Part shown: one piece after another, positions 6,472-14,450 of the stretch | Layout: each line of letters opens with the position of its first letter | Position numbering within the stretch: position 1 is the first letter of the stretch | Made by a program: the position numbers and the translations under genes | Source: Pseudomonadota bacterium | GTDB taxonomy: Bacteria > Pseudomonadota > Alphaproteobacteria > Micropepsales > Micropepsaceae | Length of the DNA: 15,015 bases | Assembly: GCA_021808875.1 (NCBI GenBank) | Contig: JAKBAU010000049.1 | Span: 1-15,015, forward strand | Reading direction: 5' to 3' | The notes under the pieces: generated by a model | Seen by the model: the letters and a program-made list of their open reading frames with translations, nothing else | What the model was told of the DNA's origin: nothing | The model's database searches: none

Positions 6472-8048
6472 GGTGCGCTTCGGCCCGCCCGGGCGGGATT
6501 GTTTTTTGTCCCACGCGTCCAATACCACGGACGAACGCGACTATAAAACCTGGCAAATTTTTCAAAGCGTTCCGAATGAAAGGCGGATGCAGCCGGATTC
6601 GGATGCAGGGTTTCGCCTTCATGCGTCATGACGGCCGCCGACCGCAAATCGCGATACCATCCGGCGGCGACCGCAGCGGCCATGGCGCTGCCGCGTGCAC
6701 CACACAATTCGGGTGCCTCCACGCGTTGAACGGGGCGTCCCAGAACGTCGGCAAAGATCTGGCACCAAAAGCGGCTCCTGGCTCCACCCCCGACCATACG
6801 AACGGTCTGGCCGCCGCGCCCCGAAAGTCGGTCGAAAGGACGCATTGCCCAGCGCGCATTGAGCGCAACACCTTCGTAAAGCGCAAAGGCGATCTGCGCG
6901 CGATCAGTTGAAAGCGATAGGTTGCCAAAGCCTCCACGGATGCGCTCGTCATCGATCGGCACGCGTTCGCCAGCAAACCAGGGGAAGAACATGGCCATGT
7001 CGTGCTTTCGCTCTGCCCCAGCCGCTATGCCTTCGAAAGCATGGAATGCGTCGGGTTCGAAACCCAACGCGTCCATACCCCAGCGCATGGACGCGCCCGC
7101 ACACTCCTGGGTGGCGATGAGCAGGTAATCGCGGCCATCGGCAAAACAGACGCTGCCCACCGCCGTGAGCGGGTCAACGCGTGACTTCCCCTGTACGACG
7201 CCAAACCAGGCGCTGGTTCCGATGTACAGATGAAGAAAGCCATCAGCCGGATTGCCGGCGCCCACCGCAGCAGCACTGACGTCGCCCAAACCGCCCGCGA
7301 CCGGAATGCCGGCCTCCAAGCCAAGGTCGGCCGCCGCCGCCGGTGTGAGCGCGCCCACAATATCGGTGGCTTGGACGACTTCGGGCAGTAATGCACCATC
7401 CAGCCCGGCACGTCTCAGCAGGCTTTTTGACCAGCATTTCTTTCCAGGACGGGCATCGAAGAGCCATGTCAAATGGGCATTGTCGAAGGTCGCCGCAAAG
7501 CGGCCTGTACAGCGGTGAAGCAGATAGTCCTTTACGTCCAATAACTTGTGCACCCGTCCCCAGATCTCCGGACGATTCCGTTTCAGCCAGAGATACTTCG
7601 ATATCGGATCTTTGCCGGATAGGCTTGGCGCCCCTCCCGTCAACCAAAGCCAATATGCGAGCTTTGTTGTGCTATAGCCGTGAACATTGACAATTCCGCC
7701 CATCAACTCCCGTGCAATATCGGCGGATCGCGTATCCATCCAGGTGAGACAGTTGGACAGCGACTGACCTTCACGGTCGACGGGCACAACTCCGCACATC
7801 TGAGCGGACATCGCGATCGCGGCAATACGGCCTTTGCTCCATGTACATTGCTCCAGCAGTTGCCGTGTGGCCACGGACATGGCACGCCACCAATCCTCAG
7901 GGTTTTGCTCAACCCAGCCGGATTGGGGGAAGTGGACGGGATAAGAGCAGGCGCTAACGGCATGCACCGCACCGTTTGGACCAAAGATCGCGGCCTTGAC
8001 GGACGAGGTTCCGAAGTCATATCCAATAACCAAATCCGTGTCCGCCAC
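6468..8048 (-). CDS. FGGY-family carbohydrate/polyol kinase (xylulokinase-like)
   Basis: An ATP-dependent sugar or polyol kinase with both FGGY domains, 526 residues from GTG 8048. Counting from the upstream TTG 8075, it has phosphate loop YDFGTSSVKA at 19-28, GWVEQNPEDWW at 53-63, the likely catalytic Asp265 in GLGDVSAAAVGAG, FAGERVP at 367-373, and the second-domain signature VGGGARSRFWCQIFADVLGR at 428-447. These features fit xylulokinase-type enzymes, but the substrate of FGGY members (pentuloses, glycerol, erythritol and others) is not predictable here. GTG 8048 is preferred because GGAG lies 8 bases upstream, while TTG 8075 and GTG 8057 have no well-placed site. No sugar uptake or catabolic gene is nearby. 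Its stop overlaps the phosphatidyltransferase start, so a lipid-biosynthetic role is more likely than catabolism. Confidence 0.9.
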   Translation of the reverse strand: MADTDLVIGYDFGTSSVKAAIFGPNGAVHAVSACSYPVHFPQSGWVEQNPEDWWRAMSVATRQLLEQCTWSKGRIAAIAMSAQMCGVVPVDREGQSLSNCLTWMDTRSADIARELMGGIVNVHGYSTTKLAYWLWLTGGAPSLSGKDPISKYLWLKRNRPEIWGRVHKLLDVKDYLLHRCTGRFAATFDNAHLTWLFDARPGKKCWSKSLLRRAGLDGALLPEVVQATDIVGALTPAAAADLGLEAGIPVAGGLGDVSAAAVGAGNPADGFLHLYIGTSAWFGVVQGKSRVDPLTAVGSVCFADGRDYLLIATQECAGASMRWGMDALGFEPDAFHAFEGIAAGAERKHDMAMFFPWFAGERVPIDDERIRGGFGNLSLSTDRAQIAFALYEGVALNARWAMRPFDRLSGRGGQTVRMVGGGARSRFWCQIFADVLGRPVQRVEAPELCGARGSAMAAAVAAGWYRDLRSAAVMTHEGETLHPNPAASAFHSERFEKFARFYSRVRPWYWTRGTKNNPARAGRSAP

Positions 8049-8056
8049 CGCCCGCA

Positions 8057-8060
8057 CTCC
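8057..8060 (-). promoter_or_regulatory. Shine-Dalgarno that favours GTG 8048 for the kinase
   Basis: GGAG on the minus strand, 8 bases before GTG 8048. The alternative starts TTG 8075 and GTG 8057 lack a well-placed site. Confidence 0.45.
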
Positions 8061-8102
8061 GAAAATGCGCCACAATAATTTTAAATCATATTCAAGCGTT
8101 AC

Positions 8103-8132
8103 ATTCTAGGATTGTAGGGCACACAGCAACAA
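8103..8132 (-). promoter_or_regulatory. Candidate promoter for the kinase-phosphatidyltransferase pair
   Basis: On the minus strand TTGTTG (8132-8127) and TAGAAT (8108-8103) are 18 bases apart. This would start a transcript near 8096, with a leader of about 48 bases to GTG 8048. The divergent glycosyltransferase starts at 8146, so both directions share this roughly 100-base region. No clear promoter was found for the plus strand. Confidence 0.35.
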
Positions 8133-8145
8133 TGGCCCCCGCACC

Positions 8146-9105
8146 ATGATATGGCCAATCGCCATACCCACCGCTGCCGTCGGGACATTCGTTGTCGCTT
8201 ATAACTACCTGGAGGGCGAACGGCTGCTCCATGATCTTAACTACGAATACAAACTAGCGCGCTCCAATCTCCTGACCCTCGACAGGCAGTGCGCGAACCG
8301 TGCCTCCCGCGCTGACGTCATTGTCAGCCTCACCACGATTCCAAGCCGAATCAACTTCATCGCCGAAACCCTCAAAAGCCTGATGGCGCAGACACGTGCA
8401 CCCCGAGAAATACGGCTTAACGTGCCCGATACGAGCATCCGTGAAAAGCATCCCTACGTCATTCCGCAATGGCTGTATGAGCTCGTCTCGGTCAAAGTGG
8501 TTCGGTGCGAGGATTGGGGGCCGGCAACGAAGCTCCTCCCGACGGTGGGCGCCTTTGAGGCCGATCAACTCATTCTTGTCGTGGACGACGATCGCATTTA
8601 CGCACCCAATACGATAGAGGTTCTCGAAGCTGCGGCCCGTTCTGAACCCGGCACCGCATTTGGACTTGGTGGCTGGATCGCTCCAGTCGACTTAGTCGAT
8701 CGTCCGACGACGCTCCGATCGAACGTGCTTCAGATGCCGCCGGCACCACTGAGGACCGCAAGACTAAAGAGACGCGTCCCCGTCGATATTCTTCAGGGGT
8801 TTGCCGGTTACGTCGTGCGTCCGCGCTTCTTTGATCTTAGCGCGCTCACCGACTATTCCAGCGCCCCGGCGGCAGCCTTCTTTGTTGACGACGTGTGGAT
8901 CAGCGCTCATTGCCGGGTGCCGAAATACGTCATACCGAGCTCGGCTACGAATTTTCTCCGCAAACGGCGGGCTCATATCTATAAAAAGACAAGCCTCGGC
9001 TGGGTCAATCGCGGCGGAGGTAACGATGACGCGCGCAACAATACGATCATGCTGAAACATTTCGCATCCGCGTGGCGGATCGGCGGTCCCGAACAGTCCG
9101 CATAA
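8146..9105 (+). CDS. Membrane-anchored GT-A fold glycosyltransferase-like protein
   Basis: A 319-residue protein with a hydrophobic N-terminus (residues 1-20, IAIPTAAVGTFVV), probably an uncleaved anchor or membrane-associated helix. The rest resembles GT-A transferases of a less studied type. VIVSLTTIPSRINFIAETL at 58-76 and the spaced EIRLNVP resemble their opening strand, and LVVDDDRIY at 144-152 has the metal-binding Asp147-149. DILQGFAGYVVRPRFF at 214-229 and FFVDDVWISAH at 245-255 provide the acceptor-side motifs. The role is likely transfer of a sugar from a nucleotide sugar to a surface glycan or glycolipid; donor and acceptor are unknown. The ATG at 8146 has no obvious ribosome-binding site. 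It is divergent from the kinase gene and ends in front of the ISAs1 remnant. Confidence 0.75.
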   Translation: MIWPIAIPTAAVGTFVVAYNYLEGERLLHDLNYEYKLARSNLLTLDRQCANRASRADVIVSLTTIPSRINFIAETLKSLMAQTRAPREIRLNVPDTSIREKHPYVIPQWLYELVSVKVVRCEDWGPATKLLPTVGAFEADQLILVVDDDRIYAPNTIEVLEAAARSEPGTAFGLGGWIAPVDLVDRPTTLRSNVLQMPPAPLRTARLKRRVPVDILQGFAGYVVRPRFFDLSALTDYSSAPAAAFFVDDVWISAHCRVPKYVIPSSATNFLRKRRAHIYKKTSLGWVNRGGGNDDARNNTIMLKHFASAWRIGGPEQSA

Positions 9106-9238
9106 CCAGTAGCGCAGTGAAGAACGGGTTTCCGCGGGGTTTGGACGAAAAGCTCAAGCAATGAAGACGGCAGCTAAATGGTGTCCTCCCGTGTTGGAGT
9201 TTCTGCTTTAGGCGCAGCCCGTCGTTGGCGCATGACTT
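9106..9238. other. Short non-coding spacer before ISAs1 remnant
   Basis: No gene, hairpin with a T-run or promoter is evident between the glycosyltransferase stop and the end of the transposase remnant. Confidence 0.4.
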
Positions 9239-10058
9239 TCAATAAATGTTTCGAACCAAATGCTGGAGCGTGGGGAAATAGCCAGAGATTTGTTCGGTCC
9301 GGATATGACATCTGTTGGCGCGGAACATCAGGCCTATAATCCAGTGTTGACCATCTTCCACCAGCCAGTGGTCATGGATCATCGGTCCGAACAGGCTTGC
9401 CAGTATTGTGAGTGACCAGATGTAGAATTATGGCTCGTCTGACCGGATTCAATCAGTCTCCCGCTGTCATCCGACGATGATCGTGCCATTCACTCAAGAC
9501 CATCTATGGCATTCTTCCGGGAGTGTGACATCGTGGATCACGGTGTAAGTGCGTCTTTTGAAGTGTTTCCGGTCGCCCTCAGCGGTCTGTTGTTGGCTGA
9601 CACTGCCGTATTTGAAATTATTGCCCTTCTGCTCCGTCATTAAGACCTCGACCTCGTGGCGCAGTCTTTGCTGGATGTTCTTGAGCGCCATGATCTAATC
9701 GGCCATCTTGTCCCGAATTATCGTCCCACTGGCATTCCGGCCATCCAGGACGTTAATGGTAATCACTGCCCCTTCAATCTCCTTCAACCTGAGCGGTGCC
9801 AGGTGGCGACAGTCCCACAGCGCTTTCGCTCACCTTAACCTGGCGCCAGGCGCTGACCTGCGGAAAAGCCTGAAGTTTCGTGGTATGATCCCTTCCAGCC
9901 GTCCTTTCACAGGAGCGGTACAAGATCTTGTCGTCATTCCCGATGGCCCCGAGCCGCACATCGGTCAGGTCTGCTACTCAGCTGACAAGCTACCGTCAGA
10001 CGGCGTGAGGGTCGAGCGAAGCAAAAATATCCGCCAGAGTGCTATTGGTGACGGCCAT
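9239..10058 (-). pseudogene. ISAs1-family transposase pseudogene
   Basis: On the minus strand the sequence begins with ATG 10058 and MAVTNSTLADIFASLDP, a typical ISAs1-family N-terminus. It then breaks down. The middle shows ITINVLDGRN (compare the family's ITIDAMG) and a TAG at 9697-9695, followed by IMALKNIQQRLRHEVEVL, close to the family's VLALKGNQ. Next comes RTYTVIHDV, and after further stops and shifts ILASLFGPMIHDHWLVEDG, QHWIIGLMFR and LQHLVRNIY, ending at TGA 9241-9239. About 820 bases remain of a usual 1.1 kb, with several stops and internal loss. I could not identify terminal inverted repeats. The element is dead and separates the left and right parts of the surface-glycan locus. 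Confidence 0.75.
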
Positions 10059-10351
10059 AGATGAACGGCCGAAACCACCTCAGCAGCTAGATCTCTTTTA
10101 TCCGGTACCGGGCCTGATTGGCGACGTGCTCAGCGCAGGCCACTGTCGCCAAGACCGCCAAAAGCCGCGGCCCCGCAATTCAAATCAGTGGAGTATCACA
10201 GTTTCCACACACTCCCTCGATGTTAACCGCCTTATGAACCAATTGCCGTGGGCGGAATTCGCCATTGGCTGGAAATCGTCAGGATGTTGCGATAAGTTGC
10301 GAAGCGCAAGAGAGCCGCGCACATCCGTTAAGCGCCGATTTTATGGGCACG
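10059..10351. other. Non-coding region upstream of the fusion gene
   Basis: No supported gene is present; the short ORFs here have no family character or good ribosome-binding sites. It probably contains the promoter of the fusion gene, but no clear -35/-10 pair stands out. Confidence 0.4.
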
Positions 10352-10395
10352 TTACCCAAACTAAAGTTGGGTCCGAACGCGGAATTATTGGGTAA
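10352..10395 (+). promoter_or_regulatory. TTACCCAA/TTGGGTAA inverted repeat next to the start codon
   Basis: TTACCCAA at 10352-10359 and TTGGGTAA at 10388-10395 are perfect 8-base inverted copies. A third half-copy, TTGGGT, lies at 10367-10372. The last copy ends 3 bases before ATG 10399. The left copy can pair with either right copy, so two competing RNA hairpins are possible, one covering the ribosome-binding region. Alternatively this is a repressor operator. No protein is known to me for this motif. Confidence 0.4.
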
Positions 10396-10398
10396 TCC

Positions 10399-12291
10399 AT
10401 GACAGACGAAGTTGATCGCGCCAAGGCATTGACGAAGACAAGCGTTTCGGGAGCAAAAAAGGCGATCATTCTGGCTGCGGGAGTTGGCAGACGACTGGGG
10501 CCATGGTCCAATCGCCATCCCAAGGCGCTCCTGCAGGTCGGTGGCGTACCGCTACTCGAACGCAGTCTCACGTGTTTGCGTGACCATGGCGTGAACCATG
10601 TTGTCCTTGTCGTCGGGCATCTGCAGGGGCAATTGCATGAGTTCGTCCAAGAACGCTTTCCCGATCTTCGGGTCGATTATGTGGCGTCGGACCGCTATGC
10701 CACGACCAATAATTCCTATTCGCTGTGGTTGGCCCGCGAACATCTCACCGAGGACGTCCTGCTTCTCGAAGCTGACCTGCTCTACGCGCCGGAGTTGATC
10801 GACCGCCTCCAGAGGCGCCCCGAGCCGAACCAGATGGCCATTGCACGCTACACTTGTAGCATGGACGGAACCGTCGTTCGCTTGGACGGAGCTGGGAATG
10901 TATCGGAACTGATTGAAGGCAAGGAGCAGGGAGACGATTTCAACTATTCCGACACTTTCAAGACAGTGAACATCTATCGCCTTTCGGGAGACTATTTGCG
11001 CAGGGAGTTCGTGCCCGCACTGGATGATGCCATCGGCGCCGGTCGCGTAAATGATTACTATGAGCTTGTCTTCAAGAGGAGCCTTGGCAACGAGCAGTGG
11101 AAATTTCACGGGCTAGATTGCAGCGATATCTTCTGGAGCGAGATTGATGACTGGATCGACTGGGGCAACACCGAATATGCCATCAAAAGCCCGCAACAGC
11201 GTCTTGATACGATCAATGGCGAATATGGTGGATTGTGGCGCCACGGAGTGCGTGATCACACTTATCTTTACAATCCGCACTTTCCACCTGAGGACATGTG
11301 GCGACGCATGGTTCGCGATTTTCGTGATACCGTTAAGCAATATCCCGTCGGGCAGTCGGCACTTGCGGAGGTAACGGGTCACGCCTTGGACCTAGACGCT
11401 GGGAAACTGACGATCGCGAACGGCGCATCGGAGATCATCAAAATAATCTGCGGGCGGCTTGGCTACCGCGTCATTGTTCCGGTACCAACATTTGACGAAT
11501 ACGCTCATGCGACGCCACAGGGCAATCTTGTGAAATTTCCCCTGGCGGCGCCAGACTTTCGTCTGGACATCGAGGCGTTTGTAAATGCCGCGATTCGCAA
11601 CAATGCCGATATCGCAGTCGTAGTTTCGCCCAATAACCCGACCGCACTAGTCACCCCACGCGAAGATCTCCTGCGTCTTGCTGGCAGATTGTCCGATGCC
11701 AGCATCCTCCTGCTTGTGGACGAGTCGTTCGTGGACTTCTCTACGGAGCCCAATGCGTCCCTGACGGATAGTGTACTGGCATCGAAGAATTTGGCGATAT
11801 TGAAAAGCCTCAGCAAGGTATATGGAGTTGGCGGCATTCGTCTGGGTTATCTTTACACATCAAACGATGCACTGAGCGGCGCGGTCCGAAGGGAGTTGCC
11901 AATATGGAATGTGAATGGCATTGCAGAACACTTCCTGCGTCTTCTGCCGCGTTATCATAGAGAGTTCGTTGAGAGCTGTGAAAGAGTGAAAGCTGAGCGC
12001 GCCCGTCTGGCGACGGGACTATCGCAGGTTCCCGGGCTAACGGTCTATGATCCGCAGGCCAATTTCGTTTTTGTGCGCCTGCCTTACGGTTTTACGGCGA
12101 CGGACGTCACAAGAGAACTTTTCGAGCGGCATGATATTTTCGTAAAGGACTGCAGTCGTAAGATCGACGCGCGGGCCGGCCAGTTTCTTCGGATTGCCAG
12201 TCTTGACGCTAGCGATAACGAGCGTCTTGTGCAGGCTATGATAGCGGTTCTTGGCAGAGCGCACTCCGACGGAGCTGGAGATGTGCGATGA
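10399..12291 (+). CDS. Fusion: LicC-like nucleotidyltransferase + HisC/CobD-like PLP enzyme
   Basis: A 630-residue two-domain protein. Residues 20-265 are a nucleotidyltransferase: LAAGVGRRLG at 25-34, PKALLQVGG at 41-49 and YATTNNSYSLWLAREHL at 100-116, which strongly recalls LicC phosphocholine cytidylyltransferase and PntC. Residues 285-620 are a fold-type I PLP enzyme of the HisC/CobD group: NGASEII at 341-347, SPNNPTALV at 410-418, Asp441 in VDESFVDF, Lys473 in SLSKVYGVGGIRLGYL as the Schiff-base lysine, and Arg598 in LRIAS for the substrate carboxylate. Reasoned role: the PLP half makes a phospho-amino alcohol (for example by decarboxylating a phospho-amino acid as CobD does) or an aminated phosphate/phosphonate, and the other half activates it as a CDP derivative. 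Aminotransferase activity is the alternative. The downstream Stealth gene overlaps it. Confidence 0.88.
   Translation: MTDEVDRAKALTKTSVSGAKKAIILAAGVGRRLGPWSNRHPKALLQVGGVPLLERSLTCLRDHGVNHVVLVVGHLQGQLHEFVQERFPDLRVDYVASDRYATTNNSYSLWLAREHLTEDVLLLEADLLYAPELIDRLQRRPEPNQMAIARYTCSMDGTVVRLDGAGNVSELIEGKEQGDDFNYSDTFKTVNIYRLSGDYLRREFVPALDDAIGAGRVNDYYELVFKRSLGNEQWKFHGLDCSDIFWSEIDDWIDWGNTEYAIKSPQQRLDTINGEYGGLWRHGVRDHTYLYNPHFPPEDMWRRMVRDFRDTVKQYPVGQSALAEVTGHALDLDAGKLTIANGASEIIKIICGRLGYRVIVPVPTFDEYAHATPQGNLVKFPLAAPDFRLDIEAFVNAAIRNNADIAVVVSPNNPTALVTPREDLLRLAGRLSDASILLLVDESFVDFSTEPNASLTDSVLASKNLAILKSLSKVYGVGGIRLGYLYTSNDALSGAVRRELPIWNVNGIAEHFLRLLPRYHREFVESCERVKAERARLATGLSQVPGLTVYDPQANFVFVRLPYGFTATDVTRELFERHDIFVKDCSRKIDARAGQFLRIASLDASDNERLVQAMIAVLGRAHSDGAGDVR
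12271..12274 (+). promoter_or_regulatory. Shine-Dalgarno that decides the Stealth start
   Basis: GGAG six bases before ATG 12281, inside the end of the fusion gene. It supports 12281 over the earlier in-frame ATG 12251. Confidence 0.5.
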
Positions 12292-13243
12292 TTGCAAACG
12301 CGCCTTCGACGTCGTTTACATGTGGGTGGACGATAACTGGCCAAATTATAGGGAAGAATTAGGACGCTACGCGCGCACCAGCCATGACACCAATCCGAAC
12401 CGCACGCGAAACAATCTCGATACGTTGAAATACAGCCTGCGATCGATCGAGCGCTTTGCGCCTTGGCGAAGGCACGTCTATCTGGTTAGTTGTCGGCCAC
12501 AGATCCCGCCGTGGCTCAATTTGGCCCATCCAGATATCCGCGTCGTACATCACGACGAATTCATCCCGAAGACCTATTTGCCGACCTTTAATTCTTTTGC
12601 GATTCAATCCTGGCTTCACAACTTGCCCGGACTATCCGAACATTTCGTATGCTTCGATGACGATACGCTTTTCATGAGGGAAGCACCACGTAGCCTGTTT
12701 TTCGGAGAAAGCGGGCGCTTGCGCTATCACTTCGAGGGCAGTCTGCCAACAAGGCGGCACGTGAACACAAAGGGGGCATCGCCGTGGACTGTATCGCTGG
12801 CAAACAGTTCGGATATGTTGGACGAAATCGTTCACGGACCGCATCCCGGGTTTATTCACAGCGCTAAGCTTTTCCGCAAAAGCGACTGTGAAGATATCAT
12901 CGCACGCTGGCCAGACATATTCGAGCGTACATGGCGGTCAAGATTTCGCGCGCACAACAATGTGTCATTTGATGCCATTATGCCGCAATACGCTGTGGCA
13001 ATAGGACGAGCTGAGGCGGCAGGCTCCGTCGCGACCAGGACTGAGGTCGCCTATTTGGGGCTGGAAAATTCCGCGCTGTGGAACCGGCTATGGTTGAGCA
13101 CGATTCGGCGAAGGCGGCCGATTATGGTCACATTGAACGACAACTTCGGATCGCGCCCACGCTCGGGCGCGGTGGATGCGGTACGCCGATTTCTTGACAC
13201 CACCTTTCCCGAGCCGTCCGGCTATGAAGTCTCCGGGCGCTGA
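12281..13243 (+). CDS. Stealth-family sugar-phosphate transferase
   Basis: A 320-residue protein with the Stealth conserved regions. CR1 is FDVVYMWVDDNW at 9-20. CR2 is long, from NNLDTLKYSLRSIERFAP (44-61) through PTFNSFAIQSWLHNLPGLSE (101-120) to HFVCFDDDTLF (121-131). CR3-like GPHPGFIHSAKLF lies at 186-198 with RSRFRAHNN at 219-227. Stealth enzymes move a hexose-1-phosphate from a nucleotide sugar onto a growing glycan, making phosphodiester links, as in meningococcal and other capsules. Here the product is unknown. The start at 12281 overlaps the fusion gene by 11 bases, so the two are almost certainly co-translated. No signal peptide or membrane segment is obvious. Confidence 0.92.
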   Translation: MCDDCKRAFDVVYMWVDDNWPNYREELGRYARTSHDTNPNRTRNNLDTLKYSLRSIERFAPWRRHVYLVSCRPQIPPWLNLAHPDIRVVHHDEFIPKTYLPTFNSFAIQSWLHNLPGLSEHFVCFDDDTLFMREAPRSLFFGESGRLRYHFEGSLPTRRHVNTKGASPWTVSLANSSDMLDEIVHGPHPGFIHSAKLFRKSDCEDIIARWPDIFERTWRSRFRAHNNVSFDAIMPQYAVAIGRAEAAGSVATRTEVAYLGLENSALWNRLWLSTIRRRRPIMVTLNDNFGSRPRSGAVDAVRRFLDTTFPEPSGYEVSGR

Positions 13244-13294
13244 GCGTCAGCTCCAGGGGCCGGGATCAACTGCTTCTGCTTGCCACCATCGTGT

Positions 13295-14449
13295 TCAGCG
13301 GTCGGCCTTGGCTCCCCCTACGGTCGCACGCGTATATATCTCGACAAACCGCGGAGCCTGAGCGCGGCAGTCATACTGCATGGCGTTGGCCCGCCCCCAC
13401 TGGCCCAATTGGTCGCGCAATTGCGGCTGCAGGATCAAACGCTTCAAGGTCTTGGCCAGCGCTGCCGCATCGCCGGGTGGTGTGAGAAACGCGGCTGCCT
13501 CGTTCGTTAGGATCGAGCGGTACCCGGCATTTGCCGCGGCCACGACCGGCTTTCCGCTGGCCATCGCTTCGGTTATGACGATGCCGAAGCTTTCGCCATG
13601 AAGCGAGGGCGCACAAAAGATGTCCGCGCTTTGGAACAGGGCAACCTTGCGACTCTCTTCGAGGCCCCCCAAGAAGGTAACCTCGGTCATGGCGTGTCTA
13701 AGCGCGTATTCCCGAAGTACCGCTTCGTCGGGACCTTTGCCGGCCAAGATCAACTCCGCAGCGACGCCGTCCTTCCTGAGTGCATCAAAGGCCTGAAGCA
13801 GTACAAGCGCACCCTTTCGGGGTTCGAGGCGTCCGAGGAACAGAATTTTCGTCGGGCCTCCCGCGACTGTGCCGCCATCCACTTGGGTCCTGGCAAAGCG
13901 GCGTAGATCGGTACATGGCGGAATAGTCAGGATTGCACGCCCGGGTGGAGCAACGAGATGGGCCCGCGGGGCGTCGGAGGGCGTTATGATCGCACGCATC
14001 TTAGGAAGAATGATGCGGCTAAGGCCGCGAAAGAGGCCGCGCAATACCCGACCCTCTAGGGTGTCGGCCGGGGTGTCGTGAAAGGTCGCGACTGCGGGGC
14101 AACGCGACATCAGGAACACCTGAAAGGCAAATATCGGGGTCCAAATCGTATGATAATGAATAAGGTCGAACGCTTCTTGTACGAGATAACGTTTCAGGGC
14201 CGCTCGTTCCCTGCCGAACGCGATGCTGATCTCGAAACTGGTGCCGCCGAAAGTAATGGACCGGGCCCGGCCGAAGCGCGCGATTTCGACGCCATTTTCG
14301 AGGCGTTCGAACCCACGCCCGCTGATATTCGGTGCCATGACGGTGACGGTGTGACCAAGATCCTGAAGTGCGTCGGCGATTGCCAAGACATGTGCCTGAA
14401 CCCCTCCAGGACGGTCGATGTCGTAAGGACAGACATGCGCTATTTTCAT
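13295..14449 (-). CDS. GT4-family glycosyltransferase (PimA-like)
   Basis: A complete 384-residue GT-B enzyme. The N-terminal domain starts MKIAHVCPYDIDRPGGVQAH, close to the opening of phosphatidylinositol mannosyltransferase PimA, with the Gly-Gly loop at 15-17 and TFHDT at 122-126. The C-terminal domain has GRLEPRKG at 206-213 (Arg207, Lys212 for the donor phosphates) and the E-x7-E pair Glu286/Glu294 in HGESFGIVITEAMASGKP. It is expected to retain stereochemistry and transfer a sugar from a nucleotide donor to a lipid or glycan at the inner membrane face. The phosphatidyltransferase in this window would provide a PimA-type acceptor, but this is inference. The gene is convergent with Stealth, 51 bases away. 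It has no Shine-Dalgarno of its own and begins one base after the stop of a small ORF, suggesting coupling. Confidence 0.92.
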   Translation of the reverse strand: MKIAHVCPYDIDRPGGVQAHVLAIADALQDLGHTVTVMAPNISGRGFERLENGVEIARFGRARSITFGGTSFEISIAFGRERAALKRYLVQEAFDLIHYHTIWTPIFAFQVFLMSRCPAVATFHDTPADTLEGRVLRGLFRGLSRIILPKMRAIITPSDAPRAHLVAPPGRAILTIPPCTDLRRFARTQVDGGTVAGGPTKILFLGRLEPRKGALVLLQAFDALRKDGVAAELILAGKGPDEAVLREYALRHAMTEVTFLGGLEESRKVALFQSADIFCAPSLHGESFGIVITEAMASGKPVVAAANAGYRSILTNEAAAFLTPPGDAAALAKTLKRLILQPQLRDQLGQWGRANAMQYDCRAQAPRFVEIYTRATVGGAKADR

Positions 14450-14450
14450 T

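Noticed and set aside
6472..6528. Upstream start of the phosphatidyltransferase
   Set aside because: Adds 19 residues overlapping the kinase end with no family character; ATG 6471 gives a clean ATGA overlap.
13239..13251. GCTGA-GCG-TCAGC hairpin after Stealth as a terminator
   Set aside because: Only five pairs, overlaps the stop codon and no T-run follows on either strand.
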